64,000 nt of DNA from UBA5018 sp947463165 (GCA_943371245.1 CALRTY020000001.1:310001-374000); one strand, 5' to 3'. Positions 42,613 through 52,112 are shown, counted from the stretch's first letter. Numbers and translations: made by a program. The notes: generated by a model not told the origin, from the letters alone.

Positions 42613-43431
42613 GTGAGCAGTGTTCTGGTGGCAGCGGTGCAACTCACCAGCACCCCCGACCCGGATATCAATTTCGCCGCAGCGGAGGAGCTGATTGAGC
42701 TGGCGGCCCGCCGCGGTGCCGAGCTGGTGGGGCTGCCGGAAAATTTCGCCTTCATGGGCGCTGACCAAAAGCGCCTGGAGCTGGCTGAAAGCCTGGCGGA
42801 ACGCTGCAGCCAATTCCTGGTCACCATGGCCCGGCGCTACCAGGTGACCCTGCTGGGCGGGGGTTTCCCCGTGCCGGCGGGCCCGGGCCACACCTTCAAC
42901 CGGGCGGAACTGGTGAGCCAGGAGGGCCAGCTGCTCGCCCGCTACGACAAAATCCACCTGTTTGATGTGGATCTTCCCGATGGCATCACCTATCGGGAGT
43001 CGTCCACTGTGACCCCAGGGGATCAGCTGCCTCCCGTGGCTGAGGTGAGCGGTTTGGGGCGGGTGGGCCTCTCCATCTGCTACGACGTGCGCTTTCCCGA
43101 GCTCTATCGCCAGCTGGCCAGTGCTGGGGCAGACCTGCTGATGGTGCCGGCGGCCTTCACCGCCTATACGGGCAAAGACCACTGGCAGGTGCTGCTGCAG
43201 GCCAGGGCGATCGAGAACACCGCCTACGTGATCGCTCCCGCCCAAACGGGCACCAACTACGACCGCCGCCACACCCATGGCCATGCCCTGGTGATCGATC
43301 CCTGGGGCACGGTGCTGGCCGATGCCGGCGTGGCACCCGGGCTGGCGATCGCCCCGATCGATCTGGCCCACCTGCAGCGGGTGCGCAACCAGATGCCCAG
43401 CCTGCAGCATCGCCGCCCGGCCCTGTTCTGA
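42613..43431 (+). CDS. Carbon-nitrogen hydrolase (Nit2/omega-amidase-like)
   Basis: 272 residues from GTG 42613 (MSSVLVAAVQLTSTPD). The Glu-Lys-Cys triad is visible: LVGLPENFAF (Glu), RYDKIHLFDVDLPDG (Lys) and LSICYDVRFPELYR (Cys). These match the Nit1/Nit2 branch, thought to act on small amides. The frame is open to 42508, but that stretch is repeats. GTGAGCnGnGTTCTGGTGG around the start is also found 160 bp upstream (42453), apparently a duplicated start region. amiC follows after 7 bp. Confidence 0.88.
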   Translation: MSSVLVAAVQLTSTPDPDINFAAAEELIELAARRGAELVGLPENFAFMGADQKRLELAESLAERCSQFLVTMARRYQVTLLGGGFPVPAGPGHTFNRAELVSQEGQLLARYDKIHLFDVDLPDGITYRESSTVTPGDQLPPVAEVSGLGRVGLSICYDVRFPELYRQLASAGADLLMVPAAFTAYTGKDHWQVLLQARAIENTAYVIAPAQTGTNYDRRHTHGHALVIDPWGTVLADAGVAPGLAIAPIDLAHLQRVRNQMPSLQHRRPALF

Positions 43432-43438
43432 GCCACTG

Positions 43439-44800
43439 ATGAGCTTGCGGGCCCGGTTGTTGCTGCCTCTGCTGCTGCTGGCCGATCTGGCCAGCTTGCG
43501 GCCAACCTGGGCCTCAAGCTTGGCGGCCTGGCGGCTGACCAGCCAAGGGGTACTGGAATTGCGCACCAGTGTGAATGTGAATCCGCTGGCCTTTTACGAG
43601 GCTGGGGCGGGTCAAAGGGGGCCGCGGGTGTGGATTGACCTGCCCGGTGCGCCCTCCCACAGCCGTTCAATTAATGGCAATGGCGACCTGCGCCAAGTGC
43701 GCATCGGCCAGCCCGATGCCAGCACTACCCGATTGGTCTTGGAATTTGCCCCTGGGATAAGGCTTGATCCCGGTGATTTGCGCCTGGTGGGCACAGCCCG
43801 AGACCGCTGGAAAATGGAATTTAAAGGGGTAGCCGCCGGCCTGATCGCCCAGGGTGAGGGCAGCATCGAGACTGCCAGCCTGCCCCTCCCCGCCAGACCC
43901 TGGTCCAGCGGCAGTGGCAGCGGCAGCGGCTTTGGTAGCAACAGCGCCAGTGGCTCTGGCAGAGGCAGCGCCACTGGCAGTGGTATTGACAGCGCCAGCG
44001 GCTTTGGCAGCGGCATTGACAGTGCCAGCGGCAGTACCAGTGCCAGCGGCAGTACCAGTGCCAGCGGCAGTAGCGGTGCCAGCGGCATTGATCTCGCCAA
44101 CGGCAGTGCCAGTGCCACTGGCAGCGGCAGAGGGCTGACCAGCTGGAGTCGGCGCCCCCCAGCCAGGCCAGCCCTGTTCCCCACGGCTTCTGGGCCCCTG
44201 TCCGCCGAGGGGTTGCCCCTGGTGCCCCGCGGTCGCTTCAAGGTGGTGATCGACCCAGGCCACGGCGGCCCTGATCCTGGCGCCGTGGGCATCGCTGGTC
44301 TGCGAGAAACCGATGTAGTGCTGGATGTGAGCCTGCAGCTGGCGAGACTGCTCCAATCCCGGGGGGTGGAGGTGGTGCTCACCCGCACCAGCGAGGTGGA
44401 TGTGGACCTGCCACCTCGGGTAGCCCTGGCCAATAGCAGCGGCGCCGATCTGTTTTTGAGCGTGCATGCCAACGCCTTGAGCATGGACCGGCCCGATGTA
44501 AATGGCATCGAGAGTTTTTACTTCGAGCCCGCAGGCAATCGCGCCAGAAGTCTGGCGGCAGCGGTTCAGCAACAGATGCTGGCGATATCGCCGGGATCGC
44601 CGGATCGGGGGGTGCGCACCGCCCGGTTCTTCGTGATCCGGCGCACGGTGATGCCCTCCACCTTGGTGGAGATGGGCTTTGTCACCGGTTCCCTCGATGC
44701 CCCGCGATTGATGGATGCCAACTTCCGTCGTCAGATGGCCGTGGCCCTGGCCACCGGCGTACTGACCTATCTCCAGAACACTGCCCAGGGATTGCGATGA
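43439..44800 (+). CDS. N-acetylmuramoyl-L-alanine amidase, AMIN plus Amidase_3 (AmiC-like)
   Basis: 453 residues from ATG 43439, with a signal peptide (RLLLPLLLLADLASL). Residues 30-140 look like an AMIN domain for envelope targeting. A linker of about 75 residues (43905-44130) is almost only Ser, Gly, Ala and Thr and contains three 18-bp units (44030-44083). The C-terminal zinc amidase has FKVVIDPGHGGPDPGAVG (His), GLRETDVV (Glu), LFLSVHANA (His) and TLVEMGFVT (catalytic Glu). It separates daughter cells or remodels the wall. Its stop overlaps the murI start by 4 bp. Confidence 0.92.
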   Translation: MSLRARLLLPLLLLADLASLRPTWASSLAAWRLTSQGVLELRTSVNVNPLAFYEAGAGQRGPRVWIDLPGAPSHSRSINGNGDLRQVRIGQPDASTTRLVLEFAPGIRLDPGDLRLVGTARDRWKMEFKGVAAGLIAQGEGSIETASLPLPARPWSSGSGSGSGFGSNSASGSGRGSATGSGIDSASGFGSGIDSASGSTSASGSTSASGSSGASGIDLANGSASATGSGRGLTSWSRRPPARPALFPTASGPLSAEGLPLVPRGRFKVVIDPGHGGPDPGAVGIAGLRETDVVLDVSLQLARLLQSRGVEVVLTRTSEVDVDLPPRVALANSSGADLFLSVHANALSMDRPDVNGIESFYFEPAGNRARSLAAAVQQQMLAISPGSPDRGVRTARFFVIRRTVMPSTLVEMGFVTGSLDAPRLMDANFRRQMAVALATGVLTYLQNTAQGLR

Positions 44801-45621
44801 CACTGCTGGTGGGTCTATTCGACAGCGGTCTTGGCGGTTTGACCGTGCTGCGGCAAGTGCATGCCCGCCATCCCCACACCCCTTGTCTTTACTTGGGCGA
44901 CACCGCCAGGGTGCCCTATGGCCAGCGAACGGTGCAGGACATCCGCGCCATCGCCGCTGAAGTGGTGCACTGGCTGCGGCTGCAGGGGGTGGGGGTGCTG
45001 GTGATGGCCTGCAACACCTCCAATGCCCTGGCCCTGGATGTGGCCGTGGCGGAGGCGGGCGTACCGGTGTTGGGGTTGATCGACAGCGTGGCCGCCAGCC
45101 TGGTGAGCGAGCGGGTTGGTGTACTGGCCACGGCCGCGACGGCGGCCAGCGGTGCCTACCGGCGGGCCATCCATGCCACCTTGCCCCATGCCCAGGTGGT
45201 GGAGGTGGGCTGTCCAGCCTTTGTACCCCTGATAGAAGCCGGCAACCTGCAGGCGGCGGAGCTGGAGCAGGCCGCCCGGCAATACCTGGCGCCGATGCTG
45301 GCGGCGGCCGTGGACACGGTGGTGCTGGGCTGCAGCCACTACCCCCTGTTGCGGCCACTGCTCAGCTCCCTGCTGCCGCCGGAGGTGCAGCTGGTGGATC
45401 CAGCGGAGGCCGCCGTGCGGCGCCTCGGGCCGCTGCTGGCCAGCCTCGGGGATGCCCCCGAGATCGAACTGGGGGATGCGCCGGTGCTCTCATCCCTGCA
45501 GCGCACTCGCCTTTGTGTCACTGGCTGCCCCGAGAGTTTCAGCCGGGCCGCCTCGGTCTGGCTGCCCGACTGTCCCCCAGTGGAGCGGGTGGACCTGCGT
45601 TTGGCCGATCGTGCCTTCTAG
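44797..45621 (+). CDS. murI: Glutamate racemase
   Basis: 274 residues. Makes D-glutamate for peptidoglycan. Both catalytic Cys are visible: MACNTSNA (first) and LGCSHYPLL (second), with GLFDSGLGGLTVL at the N-terminus and YLGDTARVPYG. Translationally coupled to amiC, which fits a cell-wall operon. Confidence 0.95.
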   Translation: MTLLVGLFDSGLGGLTVLRQVHARHPHTPCLYLGDTARVPYGQRTVQDIRAIAAEVVHWLRLQGVGVLVMACNTSNALALDVAVAEAGVPVLGLIDSVAASLVSERVGVLATAATAASGAYRRAIHATLPHAQVVEVGCPAFVPLIEAGNLQAAELEQAARQYLAPMLAAAVDTVVLGCSHYPLLRPLLSSLLPPEVQLVDPAEAAVRRLGPLLASLGDAPEIELGDAPVLSSLQRTRLCVTGCPESFSRAASVWLPDCPPVERVDLRLADRAF

Positions 45622-45644
45622 TATCTGGGCATGACGGAGGTGGT

Positions 45645-46616
45645 GTGGCAACTGTTGCTGAGCTGCTTCAGCCAGTCGAGGACGACCTGGATGTGTTGCT
45701 GGCCGACCTGCGCTCCCTGATCGGCGCGGGCCATCCGATCCTGCAAGCCGCAGCGGAACATCTATTCGCTGCCGGGGGCAAGCGGCTGCGTCCCGGCATC
45801 GTGCTGCTGCTCAGCCGTGCCATTGATCCAGCGGGCGAGCTGGGTCCGCGGCACCGGCGGCTGGCGGAGATCACCGAGATGATCCATACCGCCTCCCTGG
45901 TGCACGACGACGTGGTGGACGAAGCCTCCACCCGCCGCGGGGTAGATACGGTGCATAGCCGTTTCAATCATCGAGTGGCGGTACTCGCCGGCGACTTTCT
46001 ATTTGCCCAATCCAGCTGGCATTTAGCCAACCTTGATAACCTTGAGGTGGTTAAATTACTGAGTCGGGTAATCATGGACCTGGCCGACGGCGAGGTGCGC
46101 CAGAGCTTGTTTCGCTACGACACGGGCCAGAGCTTTGAAAACTATCTAGAAAAAAGCTATTGCAAAACCGCCTCGCTAATTGCCAATAGTGCCCGGGCTG
46201 CCGGAGTGCTCAGCGATCTTCCAGCCGAACAGCTAGACGACCTTTACAATTTCGGGCGCCAGTTGGGTCTGGCATTTCAGGTGGTGGATGACATCCTCGA
46301 TTTCACCGGCAGCGATCAACAGCTCGGCAAGCCTGCCGCCAGTGACCTGGCCTCCGGCTACCTCACCGCTCCGGCCCTCTATGCCCTGGAGGAACGGCCA
46401 GCCCTAGCCGTGCTGATTGAGCGGGAATTCAGTGAAGCTGGCGATTTGGAGCAGGCTCTTGAGCTGGTGCGGGGCTGTGAGGCGATTCCCCGCTCCCGCG
46501 CCCTGGCGGAACAACTTTCCAGGGATGCCAGCAAGGCCTTGAGCTGGCTGCCTGCCTCCGATCCGCGGGCGGCACTGCGCAGCCTGCCCGACTTCGTGCT
46601 CAGCCGCCTGTATTGA
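45645..46616 (+). CDS. sds: All-trans polyprenyl (solanesyl-type) diphosphate synthase
   Basis: 323 residues from GTG 45645 (MATVAELLQPVEDDL). Both Asp-rich motifs are present: LVHDDVVDEASTRRG (DDxxD type) and FQVVDDILDFTGS, with GGKRLRPGIVLLLSRA. By length and cyanobacterial context it should make the C45 side chain of plastoquinone, but chain length cannot be read with certainty. It lies 23 bp after murI, in the nitrilase-amiC-murI row. Confidence 0.88.
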   Translation: MATVAELLQPVEDDLDVLLADLRSLIGAGHPILQAAAEHLFAAGGKRLRPGIVLLLSRAIDPAGELGPRHRRLAEITEMIHTASLVHDDVVDEASTRRGVDTVHSRFNHRVAVLAGDFLFAQSSWHLANLDNLEVVKLLSRVIMDLADGEVRQSLFRYDTGQSFENYLEKSYCKTASLIANSARAAGVLSDLPAEQLDDLYNFGRQLGLAFQVVDDILDFTGSDQQLGKPAASDLASGYLTAPALYALEERPALAVLIEREFSEAGDLEQALELVRGCEAIPRSRALAEQLSRDASKALSWLPASDPRAALRSLPDFVLSRLY

Positions 46617-46807
46617 AGCAGCCGAGGCCGAATTAGCCAATGCCACTGGTAAAGCCTGGAAAACCGCGATTTCGGCGACCCTAACACCTGAAAATCCTTG
46701 CGGGCATTGGGAATTCTTGGCCGCAAACAAGGCTTTTCAGAGCTTCACTTGTTCATATCATGATACTAAAAAATCTAATGTTGACACCACAATACTAAAT
46801 AATTCGA

Positions 46808-47479
46808 TCAATCAAAGCTAACCTGCTGCAGGCTATCTAAAAAGCGCCAGGGGTTTCCGTATAGACGTTCACGCTCAACCAAATCTAACTCTGGCGGTGC
46901 CAGCACATGCACCTTGCAGCCTGCGGCCATGGCCGATTTAACCCCAGCTGGCGAATCTTCAAAAGCCCAGCAATCTCTGGGATTTACACCTAAACGACGG
47001 GCGGCCAATAGATAGGGATCTGGGTAGGGCTTGCCGAGCTTTAACTCGGGATCATCTCCATAGACGCGCAGTTCCAAAATCTCCAGCCAGGGGTGATCCG
47101 CAGACTTTAGGGCTACCGCCTCGCGGCCACTGCTGGTGACCAGGGCCATGGCCAACTGCAACTGCCGACAGTTCGCCAATAAATCTGCCGCTCCCGGCAT
47201 CGCTCTGGCCATTGGCAACAGCCGTCTCGCCAGCGGTTGTTGTACCGCCAATAGATTATCGGTAGTAGGCATGGGGCTCTGCTGACAACCATGATCAACA
47301 ATCCAGCTCAACACCTGCTCAGCGCAATTTTGCCGCCGTCGGCCGCGCAACTGGAACAATTGTTCGGTGCTCAACTGAATGCCGAACTGGGAGGCAGCCT
47401 GGCGCCAAGCCTGACCATGCAGGGGCTCAGTGTCAATCAACAGGCCGTCTAGATCAAACAGGCAGGCTGCCGGAAGCAT
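46808..47479 (-). CDS. HAD-superfamily phosphatase, beta-phosphoglucomutase-like
   Basis: 223 residues from ATG 47479. HAD motifs: CLFDLDGLLIDTEP (nucleophile Asp and DxD), MALVTSSGRE (Thr/Ser), the Lys of KLGKPYPDPYL, and WAFEDSPAGVKSAMAAGC (acidic pair). The insert before motif II is cap type C1. Substrate unknown: phosphoglucomutase or a sugar-phosphate phosphatase are both possible. The frame extends to 47527, but relatives start near the chosen ATG. Confidence 0.85.
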   Translation of the reverse strand: MLPAACLFDLDGLLIDTEPLHGQAWRQAASQFGIQLSTEQLFQLRGRRRQNCAEQVLSWIVDHGCQQSPMPTTDNLLAVQQPLARRLLPMARAMPGAADLLANCRQLQLAMALVTSSGREAVALKSADHPWLEILELRVYGDDPELKLGKPYPDPYLLAARRLGVNPRDCWAFEDSPAGVKSAMAAGCKVHVLAPPELDLVERERLYGNPWRFLDSLQQVSFD

Positions 47480-47802
47480 GGCTTGAACGTTACACAATTT
47501 TTTGTGAGCTTGCTGGGAACGGGCCATTTTTCAAGCCGCCCAGAGGAGACTCTGCATTTTTGGCATCGGGGTATGTCTTTGGATGAATCTGGGTGAATTC
47601 GGCAAAACTGACGCCGCAGCTTGGTGCAGGAAAAATCATGGAGGGTAGCTCAAGGGTGAAGTTGACCGCAGTCGACGGCCAGTTGCCCCTGCCGAAGTGG
47701 AATTTCTGCAAATTCTTTCCAGTCTGCTGCCGGTAGCTGCGCTCCAGCCGGGCCTGGCTGGGCTTGAATGCAGGTGCCCCTGTCGCGCCTTTGGCGACCA
47801 GC
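47480..47802. other. Spacer between divergent HAD phosphatase and acs
   Basis: About 320 bp. I see no gene, strong hairpin or repeat array. It should carry both promoters. Overlapping frames here lack family features. Confidence 0.5.
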
Positions 47803-49788
47803 ATGACCCAGGCCAACGGCATGCCCAGTGCCACGATCGAATCGGTGTTGCACGAGCAGCGCAGCTTCGCGCCGCCGGCGGCCCTGGCCGCCACTGCCAA
47901 GATCGGCAGCCTCGAGGCCTACCGGGAGCTGGTGCGCCAGGCCGATGCCGATCCGGAAAAGTTTTGGGGAGAGCTGGCGGAGCGGGAATTGCACTGGTTT
48001 GAACCCTTTCATACGGTGTTGGACTGGAGTAATCCACCCTTCGCGCGCTGGTTTGAAGGGGGTCGCACCAACATCAGCAGCAATTGCCTGGATCGTCACC
48101 TGGAGGGTCCCCGCGCGGACAAGACAGCCTTGATCTGGGAGGGCGAACCGGGGGATTGCCGGCGATTCAGCTACCGCCAGCTACATGGGGAAGTATGTAA
48201 AGCCGCCAATGCGCTCAAGGCCCTGGGCATTGGCAAGGGGGATCTGGTGGCGCTGTACATGCCAATGGTGCCCGAGGCCGCCATTGCCATGCTGGCCTGT
48301 GCTCGCATCGGCGCCCCCCATTCGGTGGTCTTTGGTGGCTTTTCCGCGGATGCGCTGCGGGACCGCCTGATCGACTGCCAGGCCAAGGCGGTGATCACCG
48401 CCGATGGGGGCTACCGCAAGGACAAGGCGGTGAGCCTTAAACCAGCGGTGGATGCCGCCCTCGCCGCCGGCAGCGTCACCAGCCTGGAGCAGGTGCTGGT
48501 GGTGAAGCGCACCGGCCAGGATTGCCCGATGGTGGAGGGGCGCGACCACTGGTGGCATGAACTGGTGGATCACCAGAGCAGCGAATGCCCAGCAGAACAG
48601 ATGGCCAGCGAAGACCGTCTATTCGTGCTCTACACCTCCGGCAGCACCGGTAAGCCCAAGGGGGTGGTGCACACTACCGCTGGCTACAACCTATGGGCCC
48701 ACATCACCTTCCAGTGGATTTTTGACCTCCAAGAAAACGATATTCACTGGTGTACAGCTGATGTCGGCTGGATCACTGGCCATAGCTATATCGTTTATGG
48801 CCCCCTCTCCAATGGGGCCACCACGGTAATGTATGAAGGCGCACCTAGACCAAGCAATCCAGGTGCCTTTTGGGAGCTGATTCAAAAGCACGGGGTGACG
48901 ATCTTTTACACCGCACCCACAGCGATAAGGGCTTTCATGAAAAACGGTCGCGAGGTGCCCGACCGCTACGACATGGGCAGTCTGCGCATACTTGGCACCG
49001 TGGGGGAACCGATCAATCCAGAGGCCTGGATGTGGTATCGCGATGTGATTGGTCATGGGCGCTGCCCAATTGTCGATACCTGGTGGCAGACCGAAACTGG
49101 TGGAGTGATGATTAGTCCCCTGCCGGGGGCTACCCCCACCAAGCCAGGTTCGGCCACCTTGCCCCTGCCGGGAATCGTCGCTGACATCGTCGACCTGGAA
49201 GGGGTGTCCCAAGGGGTGGACGCCGGCGGTTATCTGGCGATCCGGCGCCCCTGGCCGGGAATGCTGCGCAACGTGCACGGCGATCCAGAGCGGTTCCGCA
49301 GCAGTTACTGGGAACACATCCGGCCAGCTGATGGCAGTTACATCTATTTCGCCGGCGATGGTGCCCGCCGCGATGCGGATGGCTACTTCTGGGTGATGGG
49401 TCGAGTAGACGACGTGATCAACGTGGCCGGCCATCGTCTGGGCACCATGGAAATTGAGAGTGCCCTGGTGAGCCATGAAGCTGTGGCGGAGGCAGCCGTG
49501 GTGGGCAGGCCGGATTCCCTCAAGGGCGAGGCAATCGTGGCTTTTGTCACCCTGGAGACCGGCCGGATAGGGGATGAGGCCCTGGTGGCAGAACTAAAGC
49601 AGCACGTGGGCGCCGAAATTGGCCCAATTGCCAGGCCGGATCAGATTCAATTCACCGATGCCCTGCCTAAAACCCGCAGCGGCAAGATCATGCGTCGCAT
49701 TCTGCGCTCCCTGGCTGCCGGCGAGGAGATCAGCGGCGACACCAGCACCCTGGAGGATCGCTCGGTGCTGGACGCCCTGCGCATGTGA
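47803..49788 (+). CDS. acs: Acetyl-coenzyme A synthetase
   Basis: 661 residues from ATG 47803 (MTQANGMPSATIES), typical Acs length. The AMP-binding loop LYTSGSTGKPKGVVHTTAGY, the YTAPTAIRAFMKNG segment, DTWWQTETGG and the C-terminal PKTRSGKIMRRILR, whose Lys is the usual acetylation site, are all present. Converts acetate to acetyl-CoA. Confidence 0.96.
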   Translation: MTQANGMPSATIESVLHEQRSFAPPAALAATAKIGSLEAYRELVRQADADPEKFWGELAERELHWFEPFHTVLDWSNPPFARWFEGGRTNISSNCLDRHLEGPRADKTALIWEGEPGDCRRFSYRQLHGEVCKAANALKALGIGKGDLVALYMPMVPEAAIAMLACARIGAPHSVVFGGFSADALRDRLIDCQAKAVITADGGYRKDKAVSLKPAVDAALAAGSVTSLEQVLVVKRTGQDCPMVEGRDHWWHELVDHQSSECPAEQMASEDRLFVLYTSGSTGKPKGVVHTTAGYNLWAHITFQWIFDLQENDIHWCTADVGWITGHSYIVYGPLSNGATTVMYEGAPRPSNPGAFWELIQKHGVTIFYTAPTAIRAFMKNGREVPDRYDMGSLRILGTVGEPINPEAWMWYRDVIGHGRCPIVDTWWQTETGGVMISPLPGATPTKPGSATLPLPGIVADIVDLEGVSQGVDAGGYLAIRRPWPGMLRNVHGDPERFRSSYWEHIRPADGSYIYFAGDGARRDADGYFWVMGRVDDVINVAGHRLGTMEIESALVSHEAVAEAAVVGRPDSLKGEAIVAFVTLETGRIGDEALVAELKQHVGAEIGPIARPDQIQFTDALPKTRSGKIMRRILRSLAAGEEISGDTSTLEDRSVLDALRM

Positions 49789-49851
49789 GCTGGATGGGCG
49801 ATGATTTCGGCTTTACCGGTGGCCTGTTGGTTGCCGGCTAGCCTTGCAGCC

Positions 49852-50178
49852 ATGGCCTGTCCCCATTGCGGTAGTTGGTCGGTGAAGTCCGATCGCAGCC
49901 TTGCCGGCAGATTGGTTTGCGGCGGCTGTGGGCGTCCCCTTGGCAGCGGGGGCGGCAAGGTTGGCAAAGGTAAAGCTCGCCAGGGAGCAAATTCTCGATC
50001 GCGCACCCCCAGGGGCGGAAATGCTCGCCGCCGCACTGGGGGCGGCGGAATCTGGTGGCTATGGCTAACTTTCTTGCTGGCCATCTCCGCTGGTCTAGCC
50101 TACCTCCAGGCTCCGCCCCCTGGGGCCCCCTCCTTTCCAGAATTGCAAAGACGATTGCCCAAGAGCAGCGAAGCCTAG
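49852..50178 (+). CDS. Zinc-ribbon protein with C-terminal membrane helix
   Basis: 108 residues from ATG 49852 (MACPHCGSWSVKSD). An N-terminal zinc ribbon (CPHC and CGGC, 24 residues apart) is followed by a Gly/Arg-rich basic segment and one membrane helix (WWLWLTFLLAISAGLAYL). A longer start at 49801 is possible. I recognise no named family; zinc-ribbon membrane proteins of this shape are common in cyanobacteria. Confidence 0.7.
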   Translation: MACPHCGSWSVKSDRSLAGRLVCGGCGRPLGSGGGKVGKGKARQGANSRSRTPRGGNARRRTGGGGIWWLWLTFLLAISAGLAYLQAPPPGAPSFPELQRRLPKSSEA

Positions 50179-50287
50179 ATGCCAAAAACCAAGTTTAGCA
50201 ATTTTAAATTATATAAAAGACAACGGAAATGCCCATTTAACTATAGCGAATCCGAGGCAAGCTAGCTGCTGCACCTGATCTCGCTTA

Positions 50288-50417
50288 AGGGCACCTCGAA
50301 AAATTGACCATTTGGCTCGCCAGGGTTTTCCGATCTCCAGAAAGAGGGACAGGCCAGTTGATGCAACGCTTCTGGCGGCGCGGCATCGAAGGACCTTGGT
50401 ACTTTTCGAGGTGCCCT
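50288..50417. mobile_element. 130-bp MITE-like element with 15-bp perfect terminal inverted repeats
   Basis: AGGGCACCTCGAAAA (50288-50302) and its exact complement TTTTCGAGGTGCCCT (50403-50417) bound 100 bp of non-coding sequence. The same ends occur at 34666-34700 and, diverged, at 50438. There is no transposase inside, so it would need to be moved by one elsewhere in the genome. No clear target-site duplication is visible. Confidence 0.7.
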
Positions 50418-50437
50418 AAATATGATCAACCCGAATA

Positions 50438-50548
50438 AGAGCACTTCAAAAAATTACCAATTTAGCTCCTGCGAGTTATGGACAACCAAGTCGTTACAAT
50501 TATTCCCAGTTCATGAGAGCGGTGAGATCTGGAATATTCAAAGGTGCT
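50438..50548. mobile_element. Decayed second copy of the MITE-like element
   Basis: Its left end AGAGCACTTCAAAAAATTACC matches the left end of the 50288 element (AGGGCACCTCGAAAAATTGACC) at most positions, including the inner TTnACC. A right end ATTCAAAGGTGCT at 50536-50548 is a weaker match. It lies 20 bp from the first element. Confidence 0.45.
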
Positions 50549-50655
50549 AATTAGACAAATAAGTAATAATATTTTTACAGGTACTCGAAACTGGGAGCTA
50601 ATTCAGCTTAAAGTTTGATCAGAAAATTGGTCAAGAAATTTGCCGGGAAAATGGT

Positions 50656-50681
50656 CGGGAAATTTTAAGAAAAATTTCCCG
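50656..50681 (-). terminator. 11-bp perfect hairpin downstream of the CobW-type gene
   Basis: CGGGAAATTTT-AAGA-AAAATTTCCCG, 22 bp beyond the stop of the minus-strand gene. AT-rich in the inner half. Reading on the minus strand, the inner half of the 5' arm is T-rich. A terminator for that gene is the simplest reading. Confidence 0.5.
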
Positions 50682-50702
50682 AAAATTCTAAGCTAATCCA
50701 AG

Positions 50703-52112
50703 TCAACCGAAGCCTTTGCCGGCATTTTTAGCAACACACGCTTGCAAATGCTGACGCAGTTTAGCATGATCTAAATTCTTGCCTATCAACACAATTTGAT
50801 TCTTGCGCTCAGCAGGCCAATCGGAATCATCGATAGAAAAACGCTTGCCCGCCAAGTGAAAGATGTGGCGTCGCTCGCTCTCCTTAAACCAAAGAATTCC
50901 CTTAGCGCGAAAAACCTCAGACGGCAATTGCCGATCGAGGAAATTTTGAAATTTACGCAAGGAGAAGGGTCCATCACTTTGAAATGACAGAGAGGTAAAT
51001 CCTTCAATCGCTAAATGGTCGCTATCTTGATGATCGTGGGAGTGGGCATGACCATGGGAGTGGCCATGAGAATGGTCATGGGAGTGGTCATCAGCTTGGC
51101 TGCTGCCATCAATGGGCGTAGGGCCGGAGGCGTGACCCTGGTCAGCAGCATGACTAGGACTATGGCTATGGCTATGGTATTCAGCTGCTTTTTCAGCAGA
51201 ATCATGATGATCATGATCACCTTTATGATCGTGATGCCGGTCATGATCATGTAGATTTTTATGTTCTTGATCTTGCAAGTTTTGATCATGCAGGCCTTGA
51301 TCATGCAGGCCTTGATCATGCAGGCAGTGGCCATGGTCGTGGTCACAATTGTCGTGGTCTTGTTTGGCGACCACTTTATCGCTTTCAAACAGGCCAACAC
51401 TGAGGATCAAAGGCAGCGGCACTTCGCCTTTAACCGAACGCAGGATACGGGCATCGGTTTTAATTGTGCGCAACTGCCGCTCCAGGGCCTCAATTCTGGG
51501 CTCCTCCACCAGATCACACTTATTAAGCAGAATCATATCACTATAAACAATCTGGGCACGAGCCACCTCTCCGTCGAGCAAGTCGTCGCTGAAGTTCTCT
51601 GCATCCACCAGGGTGATAATCGAATCCAGTCGAGTGAGATCGCGCAGGTCACTACCCAAAAAGGTCATCGCCACAGGCAGCGGGTCAGCCAAGCCCGTGG
51701 TTTCCACCACCAGGTAATCCACCGGCTCCGGGCGATCCAAAATACGATATACGGCATCTAGCAACTCGCCATTGATAGAGCAGCAAATACAACCATTGCT
51801 TAGCTCCACCATGTCTTCACCGGTGGCGACAACCAGGTCGTTGTCAATGCCAATCTCACCAAACTCATTGACCAGAACAGCGGTCTTCACCCCCTGCTGA
51901 TTGGTAAGGATGTGATTGAGCAAAGTGGTTTTACCAGCCCCCAGAAATCCGGTTAAAATAGTTACCGGCAAACCACTCGGGGCAGAATCCATCACGACGG
52001 AGTTCACGGGATCTGGCGGCGAATCTGTTACAGATTTTACCGCAGTAGCCAGGCCAACAGCTTTGCTTTGGTTGGCAATTTGGGCCTTGGCGGGCAATGA
52101 ATCAGGAGACAT
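50703..52112 (-). CDS. CobW/COG0523 metal-chaperone GTPase with His-rich insert
   Basis: 469 residues from ATG 52112. The GTPase has Walker A TGFLGAGKTTLLNH, the metal-binding CxCC motif NGCICCSI, ETTGLADP and NKCDLV. Between the GTPase and the CobW C-terminal domain lies an insert of about 115 residues very rich in His and Asp (DHDHGHCLHDQGLHDQGLHD; HSHDHSHGHSHGHAHSHDH), including a 15-bp repeat (51282-51326). Such proteins are thought to carry zinc, cobalt or another metal. A Zur-type operator was looked for upstream and not convincingly found. Confidence 0.9.
   Translation of the reverse strand: MSPDSLPAKAQIANQSKAVGLATAVKSVTDSPPDPVNSVVMDSAPSGLPVTILTGFLGAGKTTLLNHILTNQQGVKTAVLVNEFGEIGIDNDLVVATGEDMVELSNGCICCSINGELLDAVYRILDRPEPVDYLVVETTGLADPLPVAMTFLGSDLRDLTRLDSIITLVDAENFSDDLLDGEVARAQIVYSDMILLNKCDLVEEPRIEALERQLRTIKTDARILRSVKGEVPLPLILSVGLFESDKVVAKQDHDNCDHDHGHCLHDQGLHDQGLHDQNLQDQEHKNLHDHDRHHDHKGDHDHHDSAEKAAEYHSHSHSPSHAADQGHASGPTPIDGSSQADDHSHDHSHGHSHGHAHSHDHQDSDHLAIEGFTSLSFQSDGPFSLRKFQNFLDRQLPSEVFRAKGILWFKESERRHIFHLAGKRFSIDDSDWPAERKNQIVLIGKNLDHAKLRQHLQACVAKNAGKGFG

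Noticed and set aside
42250..43566. 438-codon minus-strand frame with Pro/Arg-rich C-terminus
   Set aside because: Antisense to the nitrilase gene and made partly of the spacer repeats.
43667..45358. 563-codon minus-strand frame with GTAAGTGTAAGT-type repeats
   Set aside because: Antisense to amiC and murI; the repeat is the complement of the Ser/Gly linker DNA.
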